A stretch of 55,707 nt of DNA from assembly GCA_000310025.1 (NCBI GenBank), contig FN649742.1:3858242-3913948 (forward strand), given 5' to 3'. This document shows, one piece after another, positions 35,973 through 48,811 of this stretch. The position numbers and the translations under genes are program-made. The stretch comes from Ectocarpus siliculosus. Taxonomy: Eukaryota > Sar > Phaeophyceae > Ectocarpales > Ectocarpaceae. The number at the start of each line of letters is the position of its first letter. The first letter of the stretch is position 1. A model generated the notes under the pieces. That model was not told where the DNA came from. It did no database searches and was given only the letters and a program-made list of their open reading frames with translations.

Positions 35973-37352
35973 GCTGCGTGCAAGGTGTTGGCCGGGGCGC
36001 TCTTGTTCTTGATGAACTGCACATGCAATTTTACAGCAGTAACTCCTACGGCGGAAAAAAAGTACGTACCCCTGGGGTAGCCGTCCCGTCAACCTGCGTG
36101 CAATCTCCCTTCCCTGTGGCCCTTCCTCGCGGATCTCAGCTCAATAGCTTTCCGAAGGCCTTCTTTCTGTCCCTGCTGTGTTCCTGCTGCGGGAGTCACC
36201 GGCTTCCCACGTAGCTGCAAGGGACGAGAGCGCATTCGGTGTGGGTGCTAGAGCAGTACATATGATGTGTGCAACCCCAAACCGCTTTCCCGCCGCACCT
36301 GCACCTGCGTCCACACAAAAAAAAAAAAAACACAAGGCGGAGAGCGGAGAGCGGAGAGCCAGTGGCCGGAAGGTTGGAAGGTTGTTTACTACTGTAGTTG
36401 CCCACCGCCGCTAGCGGAGAGCAGGAGGTAACACCAGAAATCTGTATCCAGGATTGAGGGGGTGGAGTTTTGGCTGTTATTCGTGTCCATCGTGGTTGTT
36501 GTTGCTGATGGGCTTGGGCTGGGTAATGGCGAAACTCCTCGGTTTCGCTCAAGTTCAAGCACGTGATCGAGTCTGTACCTCGGAAGCCCTTCTGTGCAGC
36601 TGTGTATCTTAGCCCCAGCCAAGTTCTCTGCGCTTTCTCTTCTTTGGGCTACACCCCGAGAAGCCGGCGGAGGAGACTACCCGAGGTCTGCCCGTTCTTG
36701 CACGCGAGGGTATTAGGGGGGTGCATCCACTTGAGACCCTATCGGGTCCGTGGATCCGAGGTCGTCCACGCCAGGCTCATGGTCGTCACACCAACAGCAC
36801 CACTCGATGCGACACCATATTTGTCAGGTCAACGAGTCCCACAAGCCCACAAGGCGGCAAGAGCCCAAGATTCTGATCGTGGGCTAAGCGTGCAGGGCAC
36901 CGAGACTGTTGGTTTCGACCAACGATCGCATCGAGGGAATCAATTTGAAGATTGGATTTAGAATCTTCCTACACTGCAACAGCTGTTGGCCGTGGTTTGA
37001 ACCTGGAAACGACATGAAAATTTCTTGGCTTTCCATTTTTAGATTTTCCTGAATAGATTGCCACCAGCCTTCTGTCTCTCTCTCTCTCCCCACACACGTG
37101 AACAACGTTGTCACACCCACCACGCAATAACGGCTACCTCGGAGTTCGGGAGGGTCAAGGGTCCTCGAGAAACGGAAAACGCGCACGTGTGTGTGTTTTT
37201 GGTGTTGCACCTCTCACGCTCTCTCTCTTTCTCGGCCCCTTCTTCCCTCGGCGCCCGGCACCTTCAACCTGCTCGATCTGTCTCTTATAATCTTGGGGAG
37301 AGAGTCTCTAGGATAGGGTACGCGGGCACGCCAAAATCTATCCTTCTACTCA
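35973..37352. other. Divergent intergenic region between the JmjC and AP2 genes
   Basis: About 1.4 kb separates the ATG of the minus-strand JmjC gene from the ATG of the plus-strand AP2 gene, so both promoters lie here. I see no exon in it; the plus ORF at 36563-36961 has no recognisable domain. CT-rich stretches at 37074-37090 and 37210-37245 precede the AP2 start. Confidence 0.6.
36032..36041. promoter_or_regulatory. TACAGCAGTA motif upstream of the JmjC start
   Basis: Exact 10-mer 60-69 bp upstream of the ATG at 35972; another lies in the first intron at 35917-35926. Position suggests a promoter or start-site element; function is inference. Confidence 0.4.
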
Positions 37353-40300
37353 ATGATGGCTCCCCCCCAAGAGAGCAGCAGCGGGTCTTTCCGACAGCAC
37401 GAGGTAGCCGAATACGCCACGGAGCCTAAGCGGATGCGGCTGTCAGGGGCTGCCAAGTCTGCCGCGGCGGCTGCGGCTGCGGCTGCGGCTGCGGCTGCGG
37501 CTGCTGGGTCCTCGACAACAACGAGGGCTTCCACAGGCGCACCAACCGCGATGACCAACAAGGGCTCTGTCTACAAGGCTCAGCGAGGGAGAGGTAAGGG
37601 AGCAACACGCAGTGTTAAGTCAGTCTCTCCAGCACGTGTTGCGGTGATCGCTTGGTGGATGCGGTTTGGTTGTTGGGTGTATCTGGCCCCGTGCAACCTC
37701 GTTGGCTCTCCAGTATTTTGCCGGCGGCGCTTTTTGAGACAACAATTTTGCAAGAAAAGAAGTGTTGAAAAATCAACGGGATATTGCAACGAACGCGCGA
37801 ACGGTGTGGGTGTGTGTACGCGTACGTTAGCGGGTGACGACCTAGCAAGGCTTGCGTTGCACCCGCCGAAAGGTGTGGAAGAGGAACTACGGCCGCCGTC
37901 CGGACGTCGCCCAGAGAGAACTCTGCAGCAGACGGTGCCGACAACGGCCCCTTTGCTACTGTACTGGTTTCGGGACGCGAGGCGATTGAGTTTTGTCCGA
38001 CGCGCCGCTGCTCTCTCGTTGGATTCGGTCGCTCTCCCTCTTTTCTTCTCTCGTAACCGAAAAATCACAGCCGTGTCAGCAGCCGCCGTCAAGGCAAAAG
38101 CTCCCACAACGCACCGGCGAAGGGGTCGCAGAGGAAAGTCTGTCTACCGTGGTGTGTGCGTCACCCGGGAGGGCAAATGGAGAGCTGTGATTTACAAGGA
38201 ACGCAAGCAGGTGAGCTCCCCGCCTGGTTGGGCTGTCTTTTGTGTTTTTTCGATTCTTCCTGTGGAAGTATGGTCAGGAGGGAGGAACACAACACCCAGA
38301 CAGACCAGGTTTTTTTTATGAAAGCATTTTTTTTTGTTTGGTCTCGTGTGCGGAGCCGACCACACAAACGTGGCACCTTGAAGTTGTGTTAGCACACAAG
38401 ACGGAGAGTGAGGGTTTGAGAACACCCATCCTGTTGGACTAGAGTGACTCGGTACGCTTCTCGGCAGGCAATGGCGTGGCCTGCACCGAAAGCGCGCTGT
38501 ACAGACACCCCACAGGTTTGTTGGCCTCCTAGGTCGAAATATCTATTTGTTGCGCAAGAAGAAGCAACGAGAGAGCAACAGAGAGAGAGCGAGCGCAGCG
38601 AAATTCTGAGACTTTACTGAACGAAGGGTTGCCCGCGCGGAAATGGGTCTTGTGAGTATTTGGAATGAAGAGGGCCTTGGCTTGCGATTGCGATGAGTCA
38701 GCGGTGGCCGTGAGTGACATGCGTGCGTGAACTGAACCAGTGGCGAGTCTAGAGTCTGCAGAGGTTTGGTATACCTTTCGCCGCCGCAGCAGTTGCTCTG
38801 CGGTGGTTTTGCGGGTGCGCGGAAAATACAGCGTGTTCTCGTTTCGATGAATATGTTCGCAGGGAAGAATCATAATTTCGCAAAAAATGTACCGGTGAAC
38901 AACAACTAGCCGGCTAGCCTCGTTTGTGTTTGCCCTCTATCTCTTACCTCCGGTCTCTCTCGCTGCGTGGTGGACCGCTGAGACATGTCACGCAACTTGT
39001 TTTACATCTCTTTCGTAACGCAACGGGTCGAGTTGGTGCGCGTTCCAGGTAGTTTTGGCCACTGGTAGGCTGGGGTTCGCACCGCTTGTCGTCCAAGTTG
39101 ATCCGGAGCAGCCAGGGTCGGCGGGGATATATGTTTTCCGCGCAGTTAATTTATTTCAGAGGCGTTGGGTGCATTCGAAGCGGCCACAAATCTCGAGCGA
39201 TTGTTATCTTAGGAGAGAGCATGCGTGCGTGGAAATGGAGATGGTTCCCGTGCGCCCGATGTCCTTTGCCTGTGTGTAGCCGTCGAACGCTATTTACTTC
39301 TAGTTTTTTGTTACTGGTTGTTTTTCTTTGCTTGTCTCGAACGCGTTCGACTCTACTTCAACGCACCTGGCTACTTGCTGGGTCCGAAAATCAACCAACA
39401 TGCCCGTTTTTTGGTCCTGCAGGTTGTACTCGACAATACATGGTTGCATGGCCAGCACACACACGCCGGCGGAAATATGCATAGAAGTTGCGGCTTCACC
39501 CTCCTTGCTTACACCTCCACCGCTTTTCTTCACCCCGCGCCCTCCTGGAAAATGGGGCTCTCTTTGCAACTGCTGCTGTGCCGGGGGTGCGGTACCTTTT
39601 CAAGTGTCTCGACTCTTGCTTTAGCACCCCCGCCACCCGCGGGCCTGCTGTGTTCATGACGCGTCAAGTACGCCCGTCTGTGTGTGCACATATGCATATA
39701 CATGCATCCATGCAACACACATCTTGGTGGTTGTTGTTGCTCACATTACAAACCGTTCCGGTCTCTGCGGTCAATATACCTTTCAATGTCCGTTCTGGTC
39801 CAAATGACGCGGACGCTTTCCGTGGTCACCAGCCAACTATTAATACACCCCGACTATTATACTACCTGTACCACCCAAAAAAAAGTGGGTACACCTTTCT
39901 AGGAATCAAAACGAAAAGGAGAGTCCTCAAAGACGCGGTTTGTTACCCAAACACACGGGGCAATTAATAGCGTTTATTTCCCCGCCTCCACTGCTCTGCT
40001 GTTGCCACTGCTGCTGTTGTTGACGACCGCCGACGCCAATGTCCTGCGGAACGGACACCGCACCATCTGTTCTTTTTTCGCCAAAATATAAGCTCTATCT
40101 CGGAGTCTACGAGTCCGAGGTAGACGCGGCGAAGGCGCACGACCGCGCGGCCCGGTTCCACTTCGCGGACAGCGCGGTGTGCAACTTCGACAGCGAGCAC
40201 GAGGCCGACCGGCAGGCCGTGATCCACAAGCAGCGGCAGCTTCTCCAGCAGCAGCAGCTCGCGGAGGACCCCGCCGCCGCCGCCGCCGCCCATCACCACC

Positions 40301-41343
40301 ACCACCACCACGCCCAGCTCCACGGGGGAAGCTTCTCGGTCGGTAGAGAAGAGTTCGACGACCTCGAGGAGTACCACCGGGGCATGGACGAGGCCACTAC
40401 CTGCTCGTCGGAGGAGGACGACGGGGAGGGCCTCGACAACGACGAGTCTCTGCACGGGGACGACATCGACGACGACATCGAGGACTCGGTCCACGGGGGG
40501 GAGGAGGAGGACCACCGCCGCGGCCGCTTGGACGGGGACGACGACGACGACGAGCTGCCCGCGGCCGAGGGCGACATGAGCGACGAGGGCGGGGACCGCT
40601 ACGAGGAGGACGGGGTCATCGGAGGCGGCGGGACTAGCGGCAGGTCCATGTCCTGCTCCTACTCGTCGGCCATGTCCACCGGCTCCATGTCGGACGGGGG
40701 CGGCGGCGGGCGGGGTCACCGCGGCGGCCACAGCCGCAGCCGTAGCTGCGAAGTCACCACAGTTGCCGATGGCTCCGCTTTTGCGCAAGCAGCGGCGGCG
40801 GCGGCGGCGGCAGTCTCGCATCGCGGCGGCGCCGGTAACGGGAACAACAACGACCTGCACGCCCAGCAGCTTGAGCAGCAACGGGGGCGGTGCAGCAGCG
40901 GCGAGAGCGACTGCAGCAGCGACTTCGTGACGCCGTCCCTCCTGAGAGAAGAGTCGATGTCGTCCACAACGCAAGAGGGCATGGGCTTCCCGGTCGCCGA
41001 GGACCTCCTGGGCTACGAGATGCAGTCTTGGTACTGCTGTCAAGACGACGAGGAAAGGAGCCCGTCGACCTCTGGCGGGGCCTCTTTCGGGTCTCAGCTT
41101 CAGCAGCAGCAGCCGTTCATGGGCCGGCAGCAGCAGCAACAGCAGCAGCAGCAGTCGGAGGAGCTGTGGGGCACGGCGGTGGGGGCTAACCTTGGGTGGG
41201 GCTTCGGGGACTTCGCCCAGACGTACTCGGACGGCGGCAGCAGGGCCAGCAGCGGGAGCATGTCTTCGAGCCTCTCCTGCGACGACGAGTACGTGTCCAG
41301 CGCCCTGCCGCCATTGATGGGCATGTCGGCGACGGAAGCGTGA
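37353..41343 (+). CDS. AP2/ERF-type DNA-binding protein, single AP2 domain
   Basis: Complete 543-aa model in three exons: 37353-37593, 38071-38210 and 40093-41343; phases 1 and 0 agree and the total is 544 codons. The AP2 domain spans about 104-159. Strands come from exon 2 (SVYRGVCVTREGKWRAVIY) and the helix from exon 3 (LYLGVYESEVDAAKAHDRAA ... AVCNF), so a 1.9-kb intron splits the domain. YRG, W, LG, AA.A.DRAA and NF are all present. A basic THRRRGRRGK precedes it and may serve as nuclear signal. The rest is low-complexity: an Ala run (37-52), Gln, Ala and His runs (about 170-200), Asp/Glu-rich stretches, and Ser- and Gln-rich C-terminal parts, typical of activation or condensate-forming regions. 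It is a likely nuclear transcription factor; the target is unknown. The antisense 391-aa ORF is a shadow. Confidence 0.92.
39735..39860 (+). repeat. Dispersed repeat, copy 1 (AFRGH family)
   Basis: TGTTGCTCACATTACAAACC, CCGTTCCGGTCTCTGCG and then a stretch that translates as SGPNDADAFRGHQPT. Related to minus 54570-54480 and, for its left part, plus 50490-50535. It lies in the intron that splits the AP2 domain. Origin unknown. Confidence 0.6.
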
Positions 41344-43685
41344 TGGTCGCCCGTTCCCGCTTACAGGAGAACAGAGGTCTAGGGGGAAGAGAGGAGGAGG
41401 CGCCGGCGGCGGGATGATGAGCTAGATTTCGAAAAATAACGTACTTGTTTAGCTTTTTGTGTTGCCTGTCTTGTCTGGTGGCCGCTCCCGGCAGCCACCA
41501 TTCCTTCGCTTCTTGCTCACCCACCTTTTGTTGCCTGGTCCATTTCGGTCCTGTGTCCCTCTCTTTGCTCGGCGCAGCTTTGCTTCCGTCGTTGGTTCCC
41601 GGTGTGGACTTGTCGCAGTCAATGTATTTTCCGACGTCGTCTCTGCGCGTCTTCTTTTCGATTTCGTTTCGTCTAAATCAAGTGACCTCGCGGTGTGGCA
41701 CGCCCTGAAACCCGGGCGTGTTTCCCGTGCGGTTCGAGTGTTGTTGTTCACTTTTTAAGAGCGGCCCGGACTCCCTTTGCACTAAGCGAGAGGGGCTCCC
41801 AGCACGTCTCAAAACTTTAATCGATTCGAACGATAGTAGGCCGCTCCGGTAAGGAGTTGATTGTCACGTCACGGCAGTATTTATGTGGTGGGGATGTCTT
41901 GGTTTACGCCGCTTCTTAAGCACTTTCTTCGTAGCACGCGATAAAAAGAAAGGAAACGCGGCCTATTAAAATCGTCCCGTCCCCCCGCTGCCGCTGGGTT
42001 TTATCTTCTAGAGAGCGGAAGAATACCAACGTGTTGCGGTTGTTGGGTCGTGCCGCTGCCTGCTGTCGTGTCGGTCTGTTTCATGATGCGTTTCCATGGC
42101 TATTGTAGAACAGAGTACGTATTGATTTACTACTTGTTTATGTCGAGCAGCTTGACCAGTTATCGAAAGAAAAATACGAGAGCGGGAAGGGTACACCCAT
42201 TCTTTGTGTTTCGTGTTTTTTTCCCATCGATTTTTGATGTTTAGTTGTCTGCTATCGCGGCAACCAAGTCCATCAGTCCTACATGTAGATGTCGGTCTGT
42301 TTTTTTTTTTCTTCATTTTATTGTGTTTTTCGGTTCCCCTTTTTCCAATGACAACCCTCGTTCGGTTGGAGTTTTTTAGTCAATTTGTTCGTGTCTTGGC
42401 TGCTTGTCCGCCGATGCCACTATCAGCTACTGGTATTTTTCTTTTCGTCATCTTGGAGGCCTAGGCGAAGGGGGGCTCAAGAGCGATGTGCCACCCCCCC
42501 CCCAATATGCGGGGGAGGGGTGGTGGGTTGATGGTTCGCCCCAAGTGTAACTCGGGCTTTTGAATCTCTCCCTCTATTTTTGTATCCTTCAGTGGCATGG
42601 GTGCTAGGCCACATGCTGCTGTGGCTGGTATACTAATAAAATACGAAATGATACAGTTTTGTATTCCGTCAAGAGAGTTTCGATGGCGATGGATACTATG
42701 GTGGTTCATGTCAGTAGATGCCGTGGGGCGCTGCACGGGATGGCGGTGTGGCCGGAGATAATCGGGACCACCGCCGCGGCTTTTGACGGAGCGGCTGGAT
42801 GAAGTTGTGACACGAGCTTAATTCGCGACCGTTTTTTTTTTTCTGTACTGGGCTTGAACGTGTGAGCCGTGTATACTGGCTGGCTGTCGAGACGACGCAA
42901 GCAACAGAACACCGCAGGTTTCGCGTAGAGACTGGGGCGACGAGTAGTAACCGCCGCTTGGGATGGAGCTTCTGTCTTTTTGTGCCGGCTGTAGGTGGAT
43001 ATTGGGAATTCAAGCGAAACAACGTGAGCGCTGGTAGCAGTGAGTGCTCCGCTTCCCCGTACAAACCACTGTAGACCTCTACCCGGTTGGGTTTGCGTGG
43101 TGTGGGATGCTGGTGTGCTGTCTTGCTTGTTTTTTATCCGGAGACGGTCGACAGGTGGAGGGGGATTAGTCGGTTGGTTTAACTATAGGTGAAAGAGTGA
43201 AGGGGGGGGGGGGGCGAAAAAAACTACAGAACATCTGTAAACTAAAAACGGAAAGTGACCACCGGCGGGGGGAGGGGGGGGATTGGGGGGAGGCTATAGA
43301 CTGCTTTCAGTGGTTGTGCCGGGATTAGATTTGTTGTAGGTGCATAGAAGAGGGGAGGAGGTAGAGGCTAGGGAGAGGACGAGGGTCGACTGCAGCTAAC
43401 CGCTCGCGGATGGTCGACTGCGCTTTTGTCCAATCCCACGAAACTAGAACGCCGCCGCGGCGCTTCCGGATGTTGCAGCGGTAGGAGGAATTACGTTGTG
43501 GGGTTGACTAGGCGGGGAGATTCCATGGACGGATTGAGGGTTACAGCAGGTCGAGAGGGTGTCCTTTTTAGGTTATGTATTTGGTTTTGGAAAAGCCCGT
43601 GGCCGGCTTTTTTCTTCTGCTTGTTACTCAAGCCAGGTTCTCGGCCAAACTATCTAGAGGTTTTTTACCTGTTTTTCTGTCCAAT

Positions 43686-44230
43686 GACTTGAGGGGGGGG
43701 GGTACACACAGCAGGTTGAGTGACGGCCTAAATACGGTGGTCACGGGGGGGGGGGGGGGCGGGTTTTTTTTAATTCCCCCCGGCCAAAAAAAAGGGTAAA
43801 AAAAAAAAATTTGGGTTTAACCCCCGCCCAAGTTTTGTAAAAACCTGGGGTTTTTTTTTGGGCCAGGGTTTTCCCCCCCCCCCTTTTCCTGCCCCGTTTT
43901 TTTTCAAAAAAATTCCCCTTTAAAACCCCCCCCTTTTTTTTAACGGAAAAGGCTTCTGGGGGCCCCCCAATTGGGGGGGGGGGGGGGGGTTTCTATTATG
44001 TTAAAGCCCCCCCCCAAGGAAAAAGAAAGGGGAACCCAAGGGGTAAACTTTTTTTTTGCTGGGAAAAATTTGCCCCCGGTTTTTCCGCCCCCTTGGGGGA
44101 AGGTACTAAAAAAAAATTTTCCGGGGGGTCCCCCCCGAAAAAAAAGCACAACCCTTTTTTTTTAATTCCCCGGGGGGGAAAAAAAAAAAAAAAGGTCATT
44201 TTTTTTTTTTCAACACCAAAACCTCCGGGG
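43686..44230. other. Garbled homopolymer-rich sequence duplicating 44331 onward (artefact)
   Basis: The region from about 43970 follows 44345 onward in order but with stretched homopolymers: GTTTCTATTATGTTAAAGCC here against GTGTTCGTATCATGTTAATG there. The sequence from 43690 is similarly degraded. It is a low-quality read end, not DNA content; ORFs in it should be ignored. Confidence 0.9.
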
Positions 44231-44330
44231 NNNNNNNNNNNNNNNNNNNNNNNNNNNNNNNNNNNNNNNNNNNNNNNNNNNNNNNNNNNNNNNNNNNNNN
44301 NNNNNNNNNNNNNNNNNNNNNNNNNNNNNN
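44231..44330. other. 100-N scaffold gap
   Basis: Exactly 100 N of placeholder length, in intergenic DNA between the AP2 and membrane-protein genes. The flanks overlap in content, so the real distance is probably short or negative. Confidence 0.95.
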
Positions 44331-46659
44331 AAATGTCATCTGTGTGCCCGCCAATTGGGTGTGGGGGGGCGTGTTCGTATCATGTTAATGCCCGCGCCAA
44401 TGGACAAGGAAGGCTGATCGTATGGGTTAGTCTTTTTTTTGCATGTGAAGATTTGCGCCCTGTCTTTCGCGCTCGCTTGGGCGAGGCTACTACAGAGCAA
44501 TTTCGCGGGGGTTCGTCCCGTACAGTAGTGCACAACCTTTTTTTTTACATGCACAGGTGGGGAAGAGATAAAATAGCGGTCATTTCGTTTTGTCAAACAC
44601 GAGATCTGCAGGCGTATTGAAATGGGGTTGGATATGTTTAGCAGCAGTCGTGCCTGGAGCAGAGCCTGGTCACCGGCGAGCAGGGAGTCTCTGGCTTGTG
44701 GTGACGTTTTTTTCTTTTCTTTTCTCTGGTGTGGGCAAAAGGGGCGGGCAAGGGAAGATACTGGAAATTTCAGCCTTTTCACGGGGCGGGTGACGGGGGG
44801 GGGAGGGAGACGTCGTAAAGCAGACGGGTCGATTTGTCGCTGCTGCCAATACAGGTGGCGCGGACGTTGACCTCTACAAGTTGTTGTCTTTCTCTTTTTG
44901 ATCATTTTGTTCGTGTTTAACCTTCGGTATGCAGATGTATTGAGGATGTATGAGCTCCGATTCGATTCTTTTTTTGTTTTGACGATGTTCATAATCTCAT
45001 TGCATGAGCTGTATCTGCCTGAATGAAAACGGCGAGAAGAAGTCCAACGTCGCATCTCGCAGAGGGCGTTCTAGGAGATTTTACAGGTGCATATTTTTTA
45101 TGGAGTGGTCGTTGATTCGGCTGGACAGGAAGAGAGGGGGACGAATTAAATCCTGACTTCTATTCTTAAATTTTGATTTTCGAAGAACGCCTGTTTTCCT
45201 TTCCCGTCACCATGATCGTGACTGGACGGTGATCGCGATGAACAGACAAATTGACGGACGTGGGCCTTGACAAGACTTTTTTCTTTTTTCTTACTCACTC
45301 GCCTAGTCGCCAAAAAATTCATGTTCAGCGACAACTAGCTGTCTATCGTGGGTTCATGCCATTCGTTCTGGCGCCAGTCTACTACTCACAAGCTAGTACA
45401 TGTTGGACGTATCAGCCGGAGGAGTCCAGGTTTTACACGCAGGGTGGCTTTTTTGCTCTCAAACATAAAACAATAAAACGCTTGCTTCCTGCGAGGAATG
45501 ACGCGAGCGAGCTATGTGTTTGTTTTTTAGGCGGACGACTGCTGCTGCATGCTGTGGATAGATTCGCCTTCCTCCCGCTCAAACGAATGGCATCCACTCC
45601 GCCAGCATGCCACGCGCTGCTCTGTTGTTGAAACCGACACTTCTGACGAAGGGAGAGCGACGAGAGCTCCGTGGATTAATTCAGTCATCCTCGTTCCTCC
45701 TTCGACCTAGTGCAGTACTGTTTCTGTCGCGACAAATAAAAAGGCGGAGAAGTGAACGATTTTCACTCGGCTTTAGAGCCGGTAGTTTTTGGTTTACACC
45801 TTGCGTTGTCTACTCTGAAACCGACTCGCGTTGTGTTCTTCGATCAACGCTCTCGAGATTTCTTCATGCTCGAGTTACAGTACAGGGTGGACAAAAAGCG
45901 TAGCTGCTTGCAAGCGTGCGCTCTCATGCGAGTTTCCAAATGCCACAGTCTTGGTCGGGTCTGTATAGAAAACCAACTTCTACGTAATTTCTCCCTACTG
46001 TATCGCTCGTTGTGAGTGAACGCATGTAAGAGAGCACGGAACTGATGCTGCAGTTAATGTACCCACACAGGGACATGCGCAGCAGCTTCGACCACGAACG
46101 GCGCTGGCCAATCGTCCGAGCCAAGAATGTTTAGAATCTTCAGTGAGGCTGTCGTCGAGCGAGCTGACCACGTGCAAGCAAGGAAGGTGTCTTCCCATCG
46201 TTTCTTGTCACCAATCAATCTATCCTTCCGGACGATCGGAATCAGTAACACACCTTTTGCGACAAAAATTAAAAAAAATGATCGTTTTGGTTCGTTTGGG
46301 TCGATAAAATGAAACCAACCCCAACCATTTTTAGTACCCACGGACCACGGCAGGCAACAACAAGGCCCAAAGAGCACGGCCTTGAGGGTGCACGGGTTGT
46401 AGGACGTATGCACACGCATGCCGACGATTACCCTCGCCCGATTCTCCCGTGCTCAATCGCTTCACAACCGAGAGGACGTGGACAAACATCGGATCGGCGA
46501 CAACTGCGCCTGCCTCCCGAATCTCTCGATGACAGGCAACACACAATACCATTTCTAACGCATGGAACGTAACCCCCAGGGTGTGTGTGCGTGCGCATGC
46601 GGCCGGCACGAGGTACCCCAACGAACACCGATCCTATTTGATGTCGACACAAACTGCAC

Positions 46660-46681
46660 ACACACACACACACACACACAC
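46660..46681. repeat. (CA)n microsatellite
   Basis: About eleven CA units just downstream (in gene sense) of the membrane-protein stop codon. Confidence 0.95.
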
Positions 46682-46837
46682 CATCGCGGGGTCCCAGATC
46701 ATGGCCTTTTTTTCCGTTTTCCACCGCACTGAGACTGACGTTTTCAATAGTCAGCCGGTTAAAGCGAGGTCGACGCCAGCCAACCACAAAGACACAAAAC
46801 GCCCGCCTCAAAACTGTACGAACAGGGAGACTCACGA

Positions 46838-48775
46838 CTACAGCACAGCCGTGTCCCCGGTCGGCACCAACGGCTCCAACAGACCACCGCCGCCCTCTCC
46901 GGCACCGTTGTGGTCGTGAAGGTCGCCACCGCCGGCGTCACGTCGCCCCGCCCGCCTAACCTCCCGGCCGAGCACGACGACGGTGGCCGCGACCGCGAGG
47001 CTGAGCTTGGCGACCACGGTCGCGGCGTCAGCCTCGTCGCCGAGGAGCCCCTCCAGCGCCAGGTCGAACGCCTCCTCCCACGCCCACCCCACCACCAGGC
47101 TGACCCCGCCCACGACAACGAGCAGACGTCTGGCGTGGTACGACCGGACCGCGGCGTCTCTTCGCCTCGTTTCCTCTCCGTCCTCTTCCGGCCGTTCGAC
47201 GTGGAAGTAGCCGCCCCCGGGCCGTGAGCCTAACGCGCCGCCGACGCTGTCGTTGACAGCGCCGCCGGCGCCGTTTTTCCGCCTGTTGCTACCGGCCAAC
47301 TTGTCCGCCCCGCGCACCATGACGCACACCCCGAGCGCGGTGCTCAGGGCCGCGTAGGCGGCGGCGCCCAGCGCCGGCCCGAAGCGGAACTCGAGCTCCT
47401 CCTGTCGGAACTCTACCTGCCCCCAAAGGTTGTACGCCCAGCCCACCTGCCCGTAAAACACGGCCATGCACGCACGCACGCACGCACGGACGCACGGACG
47501 GGCGGACGGAGGAACGAAGCCAGGGATTTGATCTCCTAGGAAATTTCAAGCAAGTCACCGAGGTCTTATGTTTGTTAAGCATTCGTTGAGCGGTTGCCTG
47601 ACGATCAAGCAAGCGTACGATTTCTCGAAAGGGTGTGCTTTCAGTGGTAGGGTTGGCACCATCATGTTTCGCAACTTGAGTGAATAATATTAACAGATGT
47701 TTGGACTTGGGGGTAGGTAGCAGCACGTTTACGACCAACATTTGCTCCCTCATGTGGCAGAAAAATGTTTTCTTGACAATTCGCTAGTCTGGTCTTGATC
47801 GGTGACAGGCCCCTGTATCCTGATCCCGCGTGTGTCCATGTCACCCAGTAACATGTCTGTGTCTTTCCAAACAACGTTGGTCCCACCAACAGACTCCTCG
47901 ATATCTACTAATGCTCGAGTAAAAACAGCAGTTAGAGTTTCGCGTGTTTTTTTGCGCTTTGTTCATACTCGCAACTCTCTTTTTGGCAGAGAAACCTTGC
48001 CTTCAGACCCTGGAGGTGTGGCAAGACAATATTTAGGTGAGATACCTCCTACCCCTCAGCAACTCATGTTGCAATTCGTTTGTTTTGTAAACGCGCTTGG
48101 GCACAATACAGCTGTTTCGACCAAAATCTGCCCCCGCGTAACCACCTCCAGGCAGTAGGTTGAACAGGGCGTCAAACAAGTCATTTCGTGCTTCGATCGA
48201 CAGCTTGCTTGAACGTCAAAAATAGTTCGTGGACCCGTACAGTATTCCCCTGCAACCGCACTTTGGTGGTGGTATTCAGAAATGCGTCAAGTGTGTTTGT
48301 CGGAGGAAGCAAGACGCCGTCTCCAGAATGAAAGCAATGGCGGTTTATCAAAACTGTGACACATCCCACCCACCATCATCCCGACGGTGAGCCTCATGTA
48401 AGCTTTGAGCCCCCGTCGGAGGGAGTCTCGCCGGGCATCCTCGCCGCCTGCCGCTTCCTCCGCCTCCGCCTCCGCCGCCGCCGCCGCCGCCGCCGCCGCC
48501 AGTGGCGCCGCTCCGCGCTCACCCCCACCATCACCAACTTTGGTGCTGTTCGAAGGACCGACGTCGGCAACGTCGCCCCCGCCTTCTCGGTAGGAAGTGT
48601 TGCGCCCGCCGCCGCAAGACGGAGTCGACGACGCTTCGACGTCCCCTGCTGCTTCTGCCGATGCCGCCGCCGCTGCATCCGATGCCTGGGCCGCCGTGAC
48701 CCCGTAAGACGAAATCGCGCGGATGACGAGGTCGCTCCTGCTGCCGGTGCTGCCGCCGCTGTTGCTCCTGGTCAG

Positions 48776-48811
<36 letters not shown>

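Larger units (their letters stand above)
41344..46837. other. Gene-poor region with 3' UTR, gap and no supported exon
   Basis: The first part is presumably the 3' UTR of the AP2 gene; AATAAAATAC at about 42633 is a poly(A)-signal-like word. Further right are homopolymer-rich artefact sequence (43686-44230), a gap, and about 2.5 kb with only chance ORFs. The last part is the 3' flank of the minus-strand membrane-protein gene, with a CA microsatellite at 46660-46681. Confidence 0.6.

Noticed and set aside
39964-41139. 391-aa minus-strand ORF
   Set aside because: It is antisense to exon 3 of the AP2 gene and consists of complementary low-complexity sequence; the plus frame carries the AP2 helix and joins upstream exons in phase.
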